Shown: positions 7,120 to 15,155 of the stretch, in pieces
How positions within the stretch are numbered: the stretch's first letter is position 1
How the letters are laid out: the number at the start of each line of letters is the position of its first letter
Origin: CAIKZJ01 sp041675325
Lineage (GTDB): Bacteria > Bacteroidota > Ignavibacteria > Tepidaquicellales > Tepidaquicellaceae
Reading direction: 5' to 3'
Length of the DNA stretch: 19,902 bases
NCBI GenBank assembly: GCA_041675325.1
Contig: JBAYUG010000065.1
Location: 1-19,902 of the forward strand
The notes under the pieces: model-generated
Database searches by the model: none
Told to the model about the DNA's origin: nothing
What the model saw: the letters and a program-made list of their open reading frames with translations, nothing else
Program-made: the position numbers and the translations under genes

Positions 7120-8000
7120 TCTAATAAGTTTAATTCTTTTAGTGTTCCTTCCATTATATCCAGTGTCTTTTTCAATGATGGATACAATGGTGCTCTAAGA
7201 ACGTTTTCTATCAATCCGAGTTTATGCAATCCTGCTTTAACCGGGATAGGATTGCTTTCTATAAAGCAGTTTCTAAATAAAGGTGTCAATTTGTGGTGCA
7301 AGGCTCTTGCTTCTTCAAATTCATTATTTAACAGTTTGATAAGAAATTCGCTCATAAGTTTAGGTGCAATGTTTGAAGCAACACTTATTAATCCTGTGGC
7401 ACCTGTTGCTGCAAGTGATAATGTTTCATCGTCATTGCCTGACAAAACCGAAAAGCCATCCGGAGCATTCCTGATTATTTCGCTTATCTGTGCGTAATTG
7501 CTCGATGCTTCCTTAATTGCCTTTATATTATCCAATTCAGCTAGTTTTAAAGTCGTTTCTGCTGTCATGTTAACCGATGTTCTTGCAGGAACATTGTACA
7601 TTATAATCTGTTTTTCTGTCGATTTCGATATAGCTGTAAAATGATTAATCAAACCCTGCTGCGTCGGTTTATTGTAATACGGATTAACAATAAGAAATGC
7701 ATCAATGCTTAATTTCCCGAAGATATTTATATTGTGAATTACATGTTTTGTGCTGTTTGAACCTGCTCCTGCAACTATGGGAATCCTGCCGCCAACTTCT
7801 TCAACTGTAATTTCAAGTAAATTCAATTTTTCGTTGTCTTCAAGACAGGGTGTCTCTCCTGTAGTTCCTAATGGTACAACAAAATGAATTCCATTTTCTA
7901 TTTGTCTTCTTAAAAGTTTTCTGTATGTATTATAATCAACGTTTGAATTATTATCAAACGGCGTTATAAGCGCTGTACCGCATCCTTTAATTTCTTTCAT
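7107..8000 (-). CDS. dapA: 4-hydroxy-tetrahydrodipicolinate synthase
   Basis: This 297-residue (beta/alpha)8 aldolase condenses pyruvate with aspartate semialdehyde. The Schiff-base lysine is K163 in A-I-K-E-A-S-S. The proton-relay tyrosine is Y135 and the substrate arginine R140, both in Y-N-V-P-A-R-T. The T46-T47 pair sits in G-T-T-G-E-T-P, and P-Y-Y-N-K-P-T-Q-Q-G is also present. All are at the positions expected from E. coli DapA plus two. It starts 1 nt after the dapB stop and overlaps dapD by 13 nt. Inhibition by lysine cannot be judged by eye. Confidence 0.96.
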   Translation of the reverse strand: MKEIKGCGTALITPFDNNSNVDYNTYRKLLRRQIENGIHFVVPLGTTGETPCLEDNEKLNLLEITVEEVGGRIPIVAGAGSNSTKHVIHNINIFGKLSIDAFLIVNPYYNKPTQQGLINHFTAISKSTEKQIIMYNVPARTSVNMTAETTLKLAELDNIKAIKEASSNYAQISEIIRNAPDGFSVLSGNDDETLSLAATGATGLISVASNIAPKLMSEFLIKLLNNEFEEARALHHKLTPLFRNCFIESNPIPVKAGLHKLGLIENVLRAPLYPSLKKTLDIMEGTLKELNLLECRN

Positions 8001-8001
8001 A

Positions 8002-8691
8002 TTATAATTTTATTTCTTTAAACTTATTTTCAAGCAGTTCTTTGAACTCATAAACTCCCGAAATATCATCCGTCCATTCTGCAGCTGTTACAGCACCTTC
8101 CGCAAATCCTTTTCGTGTATATGCTTCATGCTTAAGTGTTATCCTGTCAACTTCTGATTCATATCCAACCTCATGAATACCTTTTATGTATCCGCTTCTT
8201 ATAGAATGGATCTCTGCTTTCTTGCTAAGATTATCTTCTAATATTTTCTCAAGTGTCTTGGCTGTCCCGGATGGTGCATCAATTTTTTGTTTATGATGCA
8301 TTTCAACTATATATGCGTCATAGTTAGTAAGCGTACTAATTATTTTTGAGGACAACTCTGTTATTTTGAAAAATATGTTTACCCCGATGGAAAAATTAGT
8401 AGCATAAATTAATGTTTTGTTCTTGTCTTTGAAATAACCAATCACTTCATCCTTTATATCATTCCACCCTGTCGTACCGACTACTGCTGCCTTAAAATTA
8501 TTACAAATATGTTTGTAGTTTTTTCTGAAAGCCTCAGGTGTTGTAAAATCTATGCAGATACTATCTTGCAATATTGTCTTTCTCAAAGACTCGGATTTTG
8601 TTAATACCGCTATGCACTTGCCTCCGCGTGATTTAACGACAGATTCTATCTCTTGTCCCATTTTACCATAACCCGATATAACTATATTCAT
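8002..8691 (-). CDS. dapB: 4-hydroxy-tetrahydrodipicolinate reductase
   Basis: The 229-residue enzyme reduces the DapA product with NAD(P)H to tetrahydrodipicolinate. It starts M-N-I-V-I-S-G-Y-G-K-M-G, which contains the dinucleotide loop. G-T-T-G-W lies at 72-76, and the catalytic segment E-M-H-H-K-Q-K-I-D-A-P-S-G-T-A at 130-144 has H132, H133 and K136. The ATG at 8691 was chosen because an upstream in-frame ATG at 8757 would put 22 unrelated residues before the Rossmann strand and run into lysC. With this start, 10 nt separate it from the lysC stop. It is shorter than E. coli DapB (273), as is usual for compact Bacteroidota versions. Confidence 0.94.
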   Translation of the reverse strand: MNIVISGYGKMGQEIESVVKSRGGKCIAVLTKSESLRKTILQDSICIDFTTPEAFRKNYKHICNNFKAAVVGTTGWNDIKDEVIGYFKDKNKTLIYATNFSIGVNIFFKITELSSKIISTLTNYDAYIVEMHHKQKIDAPSGTAKTLEKILEDNLSKKAEIHSIRSGYIKGIHEVGYESEVDRITLKHEAYTRKGFAEGAVTAAEWTDDISGVYEFKELLENKFKEIKL

Positions 8692-8701
8692 GTTAAATAA
8701 A

Positions 8702-10063
8702 TTAAGCAGTTTCAAAAAATTCTTCATGAAGTATCTGCATAACTTCCTGCAAATCACTTTTGTTTACAACAAAACTTATATTTATCTCAGATGCTCCCTG
8801 CGAAATCATATTGATGTTGTAATCATCAAGCCTATTAAATATTCTTTTTGCAATACCTTTAGTATTTTTTATATTTTTGCCCACAACGCAAATCAGAGAT
8901 TTATCAACTTCGACATTTACTCTGGAAAAGACAGATAACTCTTTAACGATATCTGTAACATGTTCTTCATTATCCAGAGTTAGGGACACATTAACCTCAG
9001 AAGTTGTAATCAAATCAACTGAGGTCTTATTATTATCAAAAATTTCGAAAATCCGTCTTAAGAATCCATATGAGTTCAGCATCTTAGTCGAAAAAATGTT
9101 TAGCACTTTGATGTTTTCCTTGCACGATATTGATTTTATTCCGCCTTTAATTATTTTAGAATCTGAAAGAATTAATGTGCCCGCTTTTTCCGGTGTTTTT
9201 GAATTTAATATTCTCACTGGAATGTCTTTCTCAATAGCTGGTTGAATCGTCAGGGGATGAAGTACTTTTGCTCCAAAGTATGCTAACTCTGCAGCTTCTT
9301 CAAAAGATATTACAGGAATAATCTTTGTATTGTTTACCTTTCTGGGATCTGCAGTCAGCATTCCGTCAACATCAGTCCATATTTCTATTTCTTCCGCATT
9401 TAATGCCATTCCTATCAAGGCTGCACTGTAATCAGAGCCGCCTCTGCCTAGTGTAGTAGTAATTTTATCAACTGTATTTGATATGAATCCCTGCGTTAAA
9501 ACAACTTTATTTTCTTTAAAGAGAATGTTTATTGCTTTTGGTGTCTCAGAATTTATTTTATCTGTTAGTGGCTCTCCAACTAAATAGTTGTTGTCTGTAA
9601 AAATAAATTCTCTTGCATCTATGAGCTTTGTTGTAATATTGCTGTGATTTAATACAGCGTCAACTATTGCTGACGAAAGCAGCTCACCATGAGTAATAAT
9701 TTTTGCAAGGCTTCTGTCTGATAGCTCTGATAAAAGTGAAACACCTTTTAAGAGTTCTGTTATATCTGTAAAATAATCTTTAATTTTATCATAAACATTT
9801 TTAAAATGTAATGAATCCTTATCGAGTAATTCAGTGCAGATTTTGAAATGGCGGTCCTCAAGTTCTTTAATAAGCTTTTCCGCTTTATCTGACTCACCAA
9901 TCTCTGAAAGTAGAGCGGATTTTTTAAGAGTATCAGTTGCTTTAGAAATTGCGGATACAACAACCACCGGTTGTTTAACTATTCTTGATTTTACAATTTC
10001 AGTTAGTCTGTTTATGGTTGCAGCATCACCTACTGAGGTGCCGCCAAATTTCATCACAATCAT
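8702..10063 (-). CDS. lysC: Aspartate kinase, monofunctional, with ACT domains
   Basis: The 453-residue enzyme phosphorylates aspartate, the first step to lysine, threonine and methionine. The kinase domain has K-F-G-G-T-S-V-G at the N-terminus, G-R-G-G-S-D-Y-S-A near residue 206, W-T-D-V-D-G-M-L-T-A-D-P-R, and F-G-A-K-V-L-H-P. Two ACT-type regulatory regions follow at about 310-365 and 385-445, consistent with feedback control, probably by lysine given the operon. No homoserine dehydrogenase domain is fused. The ATG at 10061-10063 overlaps the asd stop as ATGA (4 nt), which supports this start over the in-frame ATG at 10054. Confidence 0.95.
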   Translation of the reverse strand: MIVMKFGGTSVGDAATINRLTEIVKSRIVKQPVVVVSAISKATDTLKKSALLSEIGESDKAEKLIKELEDRHFKICTELLDKDSLHFKNVYDKIKDYFTDITELLKGVSLLSELSDRSLAKIITHGELLSSAIVDAVLNHSNITTKLIDAREFIFTDNNYLVGEPLTDKINSETPKAINILFKENKVVLTQGFISNTVDKITTTLGRGGSDYSAALIGMALNAEEIEIWTDVDGMLTADPRKVNNTKIIPVISFEEAAELAYFGAKVLHPLTIQPAIEKDIPVRILNSKTPEKAGTLILSDSKIIKGGIKSISCKENIKVLNIFSTKMLNSYGFLRRIFEIFDNNKTSVDLITTSEVNVSLTLDNEEHVTDIVKELSVFSRVNVEVDKSLICVVGKNIKNTKGIAKRIFNRLDDYNINMISQGASEINISFVVNKSDLQEVMQILHEEFFETA

Positions 10064-11100
10064 ATTATATAATTATTTTTTGCAAGATACTCTGCATTAA
10101 GTATTGCAGCACCCGCTGCCCCTCTAATTGTGTTATGTCCGAATGCTGTTAGCTTCCAGTCAAGCACTTCACATTTTCTCAGATTTCCAACTGAGACTGT
10201 CATTCCGTTTCCGTTGTTTAGGTCAAGTGTTGGTTGCGGCCTTGCAGGGTCTTCGAAATATTGTACTACTTTTTGGGGTGAAAACGGTAAACTAAGATTT
10301 TCTATATCCTCAAATGATTTAATAATATCTTCTTTACTGGCGCCTCCAGATGTTTTAAATGATATTGATGTAGTGTGTCCGTTTTGAACAGGTACTCTGT
10401 TGCACATTGCTGAAACAGTAAAATCAGCATACTTAATTTTTTCATTTTCATATTTCCCGAATATTTTCTGCGGCTCTGTCTGCATTTTCTCTTCTTCATC
10501 TTTTATGTAAGGTATTACGTTTCCGAGTATATCAAGTGAAGCAACACCGGGGTAACCCGCTCCCGATATCGCCTGCATCGTGCTTACTATAACTTTCTTA
10601 AGTCCGTATTTCCTGAAAATCGGATAAAGAGCCAGTACCATAACTATTGTTGAACAATTAGGATTTGTTACTATAAACCCTCTTTTGGAAAATCTGTTAC
10701 GCTGTTGATTAATTAATACAAAGTGCGAATGATTTATCTCAGGAATAATGAGCGGAACATCAGAATCCATTCTGTGATTTTTGGAATTACTCACAACTGC
10801 GTAACCCTCATTTGCATAATATTCTTCAATTTCGCCCGCAACAGATGAGTCAAGCCCTGAGAATAATATCTTAGCATCCAGTTCTTCTTTGCAATTCTTT
10901 ATTGTTAGATTCTTTACATCAATTGGAATTGGTTTAGATTCTCTCCAGTTCACTCTATCTGAAAATATTTTGCCTGCTGAAATTTCTGAAGCAGCAACTC
11001 CCGATGTCTCAAACCATGGATGATTTTCCAGAAGTGAGATTAGCTTTTGTCCTACTGCACCCGTACACCCAAGTATTCCAACTTTAATCTTCTGATTCAA
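10060..11100 (-). CDS. asd: Aspartate-semialdehyde dehydrogenase, archaeal/fungal type
   Basis: The 346-residue enzyme reduces aspartyl phosphate to aspartate semialdehyde with NADPH. The NADP loop is G-C-T-G-A-V-G-Q at 11-18. The catalytic cysteine is C149 in T-N-P-N-C-S-T-I. The catalytic histidine is H242 in N-G-H-T-T-S-I-S. The segment M-Q-A-I-S-G-A-G-Y-P-G at 175-185 and the N-P-N-C-S-T context match the archaeal and yeast branch of Asd rather than the E. coli or Gram-positive branches. The start overlaps the end of the M20 gene by 17 nt and the stop overlaps lysC by 4 nt, so it is firmly in the lysine operon. Confidence 0.93.
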   Translation of the reverse strand: MNQKIKVGILGCTGAVGQKLISLLENHPWFETSGVAASEISAGKIFSDRVNWRESKPIPIDVKNLTIKNCKEELDAKILFSGLDSSVAGEIEEYYANEGYAVVSNSKNHRMDSDVPLIIPEINHSHFVLINQQRNRFSKRGFIVTNPNCSTIVMVLALYPIFRKYGLKKVIVSTMQAISGAGYPGVASLDILGNVIPYIKDEEEKMQTEPQKIFGKYENEKIKYADFTVSAMCNRVPVQNGHTTSISFKTSGGASKEDIIKSFEDIENLSLPFSPQKVVQYFEDPARPQPTLDLNNGNGMTVSVGNLRKCEVLDWKLTAFGHNTIRGAAGAAILNAEYLAKNNYII

Positions 11101-12088
11101 TTTCTTCTTCTAATTTATAATATATGTTTTTTAAATCTTCAACTGCTCTATGTATATCTGACATTAGTATGTGTTCTTCTTTTGTATGTGCCGTTTGTAT
11201 TGAACCGGGTCCGTAAAGAAGCCTTTTCCCAAGATTATACAACTCAGGAGCATCGCTGCCGTATGAAACTTTATCTGTCTCAAATCCTTCCACCGTATGA
11301 AACATTATCGGTTCATCGCCATATTTAATGTTATACTCAATATTGTCGTTGCAGATTTTCTTGACCGATGATTCAATTATATTATGCGTTGCAAATGTAG
11401 TCCTGAAAAAAATCTTGAAGGTTACTAAACTCGGTATTACGTTATGCGCATTCTCAGAAGAAAGACAACCTACGTTATATGTTGTAATACCAAGCAATTC
11501 ATCCTCTTCAAATTTTACATTTCTTAATCCATTTAAAAATAGCCTGAATCTTTCTATAGCATCATCTCCTTCTTTAGGATATCCCGAATGAGCAGACCTG
11601 CCTCTAATTGTAAAGTCAAATAATATATTACCTTTACCCGCTTTAATAAGTTTGTTCTGTGTAGGTTCACCAACTATTACATAATTACATCCTATAATTA
11701 ACTTATTTGCTGTCAATGCTCCGTATGAACCGACTTCCTCACCTGCAAGCATAAGCAGTCCAAAGTTTGTCTTTCCTTCCTTTTCCAGCTGGAGACAAAC
11801 CTCCGACATAACAGCAATTTGTCCCTTTGCGTCGCAGGAGCCCCTTCCTGAAATTCTTTTATCGTTGAATGACGGCGGAATATAAGGAGGCACCGTATCA
11901 AAATGTGAACAGAAAATTATTTTTGGCATACCCCATTTGTAAAACAAGTTATGTTTTCCATTTGATATTTCCTGAATTTCTAAACTTGCTTTAACGGGAT
12001 TATAGAAATCTTTAATAGTATCAATTATATTTTCTTCTTTTCCGGAAGTTGAATCAACTTCCATCATCTTTATTAAAAAATCAATCAT
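11084..12088 (-). CDS. dapE: M20-family metallo-deacylase, probable succinyl-diaminopimelate desuccinylase
   Basis: The 334-residue protein is the first gene of the lysine operon. M20 di-zinc motifs are intact: H62 and D64 in S-H-F-D-T-V-P-P, bridging D86 in G-R-G-S-C-D-A-K-G, base and ligand E117-E118 in A-G-E-E-V-G-S, E141 in V-G-E-P-T, and H301 in T-A-H-T-K-E-E-H. A dimerisation insert, starting around G-R-S-A-H-S-G-Y-P at 163-171, lies between the two halves of the catalytic domain. With dapD present, removal of succinate from N-succinyl-LL-diaminopimelate is the obvious job. The sequence is shorter than E. coli DapE (375) and has the look of the broader ArgE/DapE/LysK group, so assignment to dapE rests mainly on context. 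Confidence 0.78.
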   Translation of the reverse strand: MIDFLIKMMEVDSTSGKEENIIDTIKDFYNPVKASLEIQEISNGKHNLFYKWGMPKIIFCSHFDTVPPYIPPSFNDKRISGRGSCDAKGQIAVMSEVCLQLEKEGKTNFGLLMLAGEEVGSYGALTANKLIIGCNYVIVGEPTQNKLIKAGKGNILFDFTIRGRSAHSGYPKEGDDAIERFRLFLNGLRNVKFEEDELLGITTYNVGCLSSENAHNVIPSLVTFKIFFRTTFATHNIIESSVKKICNDNIEYNIKYGDEPIMFHTVEGFETDKVSYGSDAPELYNLGKRLLYGPGSIQTAHTKEEHILMSDIHRAVEDLKNIYYKLEEEIESED

Positions 12089-12157
12089 TTATGAATTTTT
12101 TCATTCAAATATTGTTATTAAATAAAAGCAAAACAATGATAAAAAAGTTCATTAAAT
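12089..12157. promoter_or_regulatory. Divergent promoter region of the lysine operon and aminotransferase
   Basis: These 69 AT-rich bases separate the start of the seven-gene minus-strand operon from the plus-strand aminotransferase, so they must carry at least part of both promoters. The gap is too short for a lysine riboswitch and none of its conserved structure is visible. No Shine-Dalgarno is seen for either gene. Shared control of both transcripts is an inference from orientation. Confidence 0.5.
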
Positions 12158-13426
12158 ATGTCAAATAACAATAATATTTTCTCTGATGTTGCTAAAGGTC
12201 TAAGTTCTTTGTCAATAAGTAGTATTGCGGATACAGTAAATAAACGAAAAGCTGAAGGAACGAAAATATACAACCTCACAATCGGTGATTTTAATCCCGA
12301 ATATTTCCCGATACCAAAAGGACTGGAAGATGAAATTATCAATGCATACAGGGAAAAATTGACAAATTATCCTGTAGTCGGAGGAATGCCGGAATTACTC
12401 GAAGCAGTCTCTTCTCATATTAAGCATTTCGGAAACTTTGATTATAGCTCTTCTCAAATAATAACCGGCAGCGGAGCAAGGGTCCTCTCATATTTGCTAT
12501 TCCGAACGCTTATAAATAAGGGTGATAAGGTAATTAACGTTGTTCCTTCATGGAATAATTATAATTATATACAGTTATGCGGTGCTGATGAAGTAACTAT
12601 TGAAACAAAACCTGAAAACAAATTCTTGCTTACAGCAGATGAATTAAAACCACATATAAAAGATGCATCACTTATAGCACTTAATTCACCTTCGAATCCG
12701 GCAGGTACGACGTTTGATAGAGGAAGGTTAAAAGAAATTTTTGATATAATCTGTGATGAAAACAGAAAAAGGAAACAAGAAAACAGAAAATTACTATATG
12801 TTTTCTTTGATATAGTTTACTGGCTTTTAACATTCGGTGAAACAAAGTTTATAAATCCTATCGAAGAATGCGAAAAAGCAAAAGAGTATATCGTATTTGT
12901 TGACGGTATATCAAAATGCTTTGCTGCAACGGGTGTAAGGGTAGGTTGGGCTTTCGGTCCTGAACCTATAATCAGTAAGATGAAACAAATGAATGCACAT
13001 GTTGGAGGTTGGAGCCCAAAACCTGAACAGATTGCAGTAGCAAAATTCTTAAACAGAACAAATGATGTTGAAGTATATATTTCGAATATAAAGAAGGAGC
13101 TTTTCCAAAGATTGTACCTGCTTTACGAATGTTTTTCAGGATTAAAGAAAAAGGGTTTTTGTGCAGAAATTATAGCACCACAGGGCGCACTATATTTATC
13201 CGTAAAATTAGATTTAATAGGTAGTTTGGATAATAATAAGAAAAGTATTGAAAGCGTTAACGATATAACAACTTATTTCCTTGATAATTTAGGTATAGCT
13301 TTAGTACCTTTTTGCGCTTTCGGAGCCGATAGGAAATCTTTGTGGTTCAGAATATCTGTCGGTTCATGCAGTATCAGCGATGTTAAAGAAGTATGCAACA
13401 TATTAAACAGGAATTTCTATATTTAA
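12158..13426 (+). CDS. Class I/II PLP aminotransferase, probable succinyl-DAP or aspartate aminotransferase
   Basis: The 422-residue fold-type I aminotransferase has N180 in N-S-P-S-N-P-A-G-T, D217 and Y220 in F-F-D-I-V-Y-W, the PLP lysine K252 in V-D-G-I-S-K-C-F-A-A-T-G-V-R-V-G-W, and the carboxylate-binding R398 in W-F-R-I-S-V-G. The K-C-F-A-A-T-G-V-R-V-G-W-A run and the W-S-P-K-P-E-Q-I-A-V-A-K-F stretch resemble a Bacteroidota/Chlorobiota aminotransferase subgroup usually annotated as aspartate aminotransferase. Its divergent position at the head of the lysine operon, which otherwise lacks the N-succinyl-2-amino-6-ketopimelate transaminase, makes a DapC role likely. Aspartate supply is the alternative. 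Confidence 0.88.
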   Translation: MSNNNNIFSDVAKGLSSLSISSIADTVNKRKAEGTKIYNLTIGDFNPEYFPIPKGLEDEIINAYREKLTNYPVVGGMPELLEAVSSHIKHFGNFDYSSSQIITGSGARVLSYLLFRTLINKGDKVINVVPSWNNYNYIQLCGADEVTIETKPENKFLLTADELKPHIKDASLIALNSPSNPAGTTFDRGRLKEIFDIICDENRKRKQENRKLLYVFFDIVYWLLTFGETKFINPIEECEKAKEYIVFVDGISKCFAATGVRVGWAFGPEPIISKMKQMNAHVGGWSPKPEQIAVAKFLNRTNDVEVYISNIKKELFQRLYLLYECFSGLKKKGFCAEIIAPQGALYLSVKLDLIGSLDNNKKSIESVNDITTYFLDNLGIALVPFCAFGADRKSLWFRISVGSCSISDVKEVCNILNRNFYI

Positions 13427-14050
13427 ATCTAATTAATATTTTGCGTTAATATTTTAAAATCATCCAATTGCGTTATAACGAAAGGTATCCGTTGTAGTAT
13501 CATATTTCTTTTTTTAGCAACTTTTTTCTTTTAAAAGTCTGTTTTAATTATTAGTAAGTATATTTCCTGACTTAGTCATTGGGACACCCCGGGTCAATTT
13601 CAAATAGTTTTAGTAATTGAGCTTGTTCGTCGTTTTTTAGTAAAAGCCTTGTTTGGCTTGATAAAAGAAGAAATAAGTATTCTCATTTTAAGCAAAATAT
13701 TAAATATGAAATTTTGCGCACATCTCTTAAATTCCATTAAGTTTCCATAATATTAGCTAAAAGGTAGTTTAAAATTCTTTCTAAGTTCTAAAATAAGATT
13801 TGCTATAAGGGAAATATATATGCAGTATTATATTCTCCAATCTGCTTTTTGTATAGATTCTTAATAATTATAGCATTATGTCAATTCCAGAAACTTGCTC
13901 AAGCGATTTTATTGCATTAAATAATCTTTCATAAACTTTTCTTCGTTATTATTAACCTGATATTCTTGGTATTTCAAAATTATTGAATTTCTAAACTTAA
14001 CTATTAAAACATTTTTATTCAAACTTAAAAAAAGTATTGAAAAATAGGAC
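13427..14050. other. Long AT-rich gap without recognisable genes
   Basis: No gene was recognised in these 624 bases. There is a weak AATATT/AATATT hairpin at 13435-13453 that might end the aminotransferase transcript. A short GC-rich patch (GGGACACCCCGGGTC, 13581-13595) stands out from the AT-rich surroundings. A small AAGCC/GGCTT hairpin lies at 13644-13659. On the minus strand 13572-13682 reads open for 36 codons without a start, which may be chance or an eroded gene. No tRNA or inverted insertion-sequence ends were seen. Confidence 0.5.
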
Positions 14051-14084
14051 TTGACATTATTGCAAAATTAGATTAAATTATACT
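14051..14084 (+). promoter_or_regulatory. Candidate promoter upstream of the 20-bp repeat array
   Basis: A perfect sigma70 -35 hexamer TTGACA lies at 14051-14056. Possible -10 boxes are TTAAAT at 14073-14078 (16-bp spacing) and the better hexamer TATACT at 14079-14084 (22-bp spacing, too long for the usual enzyme). Either would start transcription inside or just before the repeat array and make a leader of over 100 nt for the TrmB-like gene. The exact -10 and start site are uncertain. Confidence 0.4.
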
Positions 14085-14093
14085 ACCTCCATA

Positions 14094-14193
14094 TAAGAGG
14101 TAAACCCTATGCATAAGAGGTAAACCCTACATACAAGAGGTAAACACCCTTTGTAAGAGGTATCTTCTATGTGTAATGGGGTGAATATTAAGT
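14094..14193 (+). repeat. Five tandem 20-bp direct repeats (iteron/operator-like)
   Basis: Units start at 14094, 14114, 14134, 14154 and 14174, each exactly 20 bp after the last. Units 1 and 2 share their first 16 bases (TAAGAGGTAAACCCTA). Unit 3 keeps AAGAGGTAAAC, unit 4 keeps TAAGAGGTA plus CTATG in register, and unit 5 is degenerate (TAATGGGGT). A very diverged extra unit may precede at 14074. The array ends 43 bp before the ATG of the TrmB-like regulator. The fixed spacing, close to two helical turns, suggests cooperative protein binding on one face of the DNA. No spacers are present, so this is not CRISPR. Confidence 0.85.
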
Positions 14194-14236
14194 ATATATT
14201 TAATTTAATTTATTAATTAATAAGAAAAAACATATT

Positions 14237-15091
14237 ATGGAAATAGATGATTTAATAAACAAAATTCAGCCAATAGGCATTACACGAAGAGAAGCAGAAG
14301 TTTATATTGCTTTATTAAAAAATTCAGCTTTAACCGCCGGTGAAATTGCCAAAATAACCTCTGTGTCTTTAAACAAAATATATGAAGTATTGCAAAGTTT
14401 GGTAAAGAAGAAAATGTGCACTGAGAATTTCTTGAATGGGTCTAAGCTTTTCAGCTGCATAGAACCTCATATTGCATTTAAAAATGTTATACTGAAATAT
14501 CAGGAAGAAATTGACAGAAAAAAAGAAATGTACTTGGATGTTGAAGAAAGTTTAATGGAGATTTATAAAGATAGAACTTTAAAAACCCCTTTGGATTATA
14601 TTGAGGTTTTAAGCGACAGAGGACAAGCTACGGACAGATTCCTGAGTATCGAAGCGAATGCAGATAAAGAAATTTTATTCTTTTCAAAAGGTCCGTATGT
14701 TGTAGAACTTGGAGAAAATGTATCTAAAGTCGAGAATGCTTGTAATAGTCAGGTTAAAGTTAAAAGTATTTATGAATCAATGGATGCCAAAACTCGCGAA
14801 GAAAAAAACAATCTCATAAGATTAATAAGACGTTATGAAAGTGTTGGAGAAGAAGCTCGGATTATTAATGAATTACCCATAAAATTAGTAATAGTTGATG
14901 AAAGTATTTCTATAGTATCCTTATTGGATAATGTATCTATTAATCCAAGTCTGACTACAATGATTGTTCATCACAATATTTTTGCAAAATCACAAAAAAC
15001 TCTTTTTGAATTGTATTGGGATAAAGCAATAACAGTTGATGAATATATTGCAACGCAGATGGAAAAAAGTAAAGAGAAAATTATAGTTTAA
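14237..15091 (+). CDS. TrmB-family transcriptional regulator
   Basis: The 284-residue protein has an N-terminal winged helix at about residues 10-75: I-T-R-R-E-A-E-V-Y-I-A-L-L, then L-T-A-G-E-I-A-K-I-T-S-V-S-L-N-K-I-Y-E-V-L-Q-S-L as the helix-turn-helix. A predicted coiled segment follows at about 85-113, then a phospholipase-D-like effector domain, including N-E-L-P-I-K-L-V-I-V-D-E-S-I-S-I-V-S-L-L-D near 210-230. This layout is that of TrmB regulators, best known as sugar-responsive or global regulators in archaea and less common in bacteria. The ligand is unknown. The 20-bp repeat array directly upstream is a candidate autoregulatory operator. Secreted-protein genes follow 64 bp downstream on the same strand. 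No Shine-Dalgarno is visible before the ATG, only an A-rich stretch. Confidence 0.85.
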   Translation: MEIDDLINKIQPIGITRREAEVYIALLKNSALTAGEIAKITSVSLNKIYEVLQSLVKKKMCTENFLNGSKLFSCIEPHIAFKNVILKYQEEIDRKKEMYLDVEESLMEIYKDRTLKTPLDYIEVLSDRGQATDRFLSIEANADKEILFFSKGPYVVELGENVSKVENACNSQVKVKSIYESMDAKTREEKNNLIRLIRRYESVGEEARIINELPIKLVIVDESISIVSLLDNVSINPSLTTMIVHHNIFAKSQKTLFELYWDKAITVDEYIATQMEKSKEKIIV

Positions 15092-15106
15092 ATAAAATTT
15101 TTTCCC

Positions 15107-15133
15107 TATTCCGGTCAAAATTAAGACGGAATA
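15107..15133 (+). other. Imperfect hairpin between regulator and secreted-protein gene
   Basis: TATTCCG-G-TC at 15107-15116 pairs with GACGGAATA at 15125-15133 with one bulged G and an 8-nt loop. No T-tract follows on the plus strand, so it is a poor intrinsic terminator. It might be an attenuating or stabilising structure, or chance. Confidence 0.3.
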
Positions 15134-15155
15134 AAAACTTAAAATAAATATAATT

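Noticed and set aside
8691..8757. Longer dapB start at 8757
   Set aside because: It would prepend 22 residues with no family counterpart and overlap lysC by 56 bases; the ATG at 8691 begins directly at the Rossmann strand.
8690..9245. Plus-strand open frames inside lysC and dapB (8690-8938, 8877-9245) and similar frames opposite other genes
   Set aside because: They are antisense to confidently assigned genes, have no family features or ribosome sites, and are best explained as codon-bias shadows.
12089..12157. Lysine riboswitch (L-box) upstream of the lysine operon
   Set aside because: The divergent gap is only 69 bases, far too short for an L-box, and no matching structure is visible.
14094..14193. 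CRISPR array
   Set aside because: The 20-bp units are directly adjacent, differ from one another and have no unique spacers; no cas genes are present.
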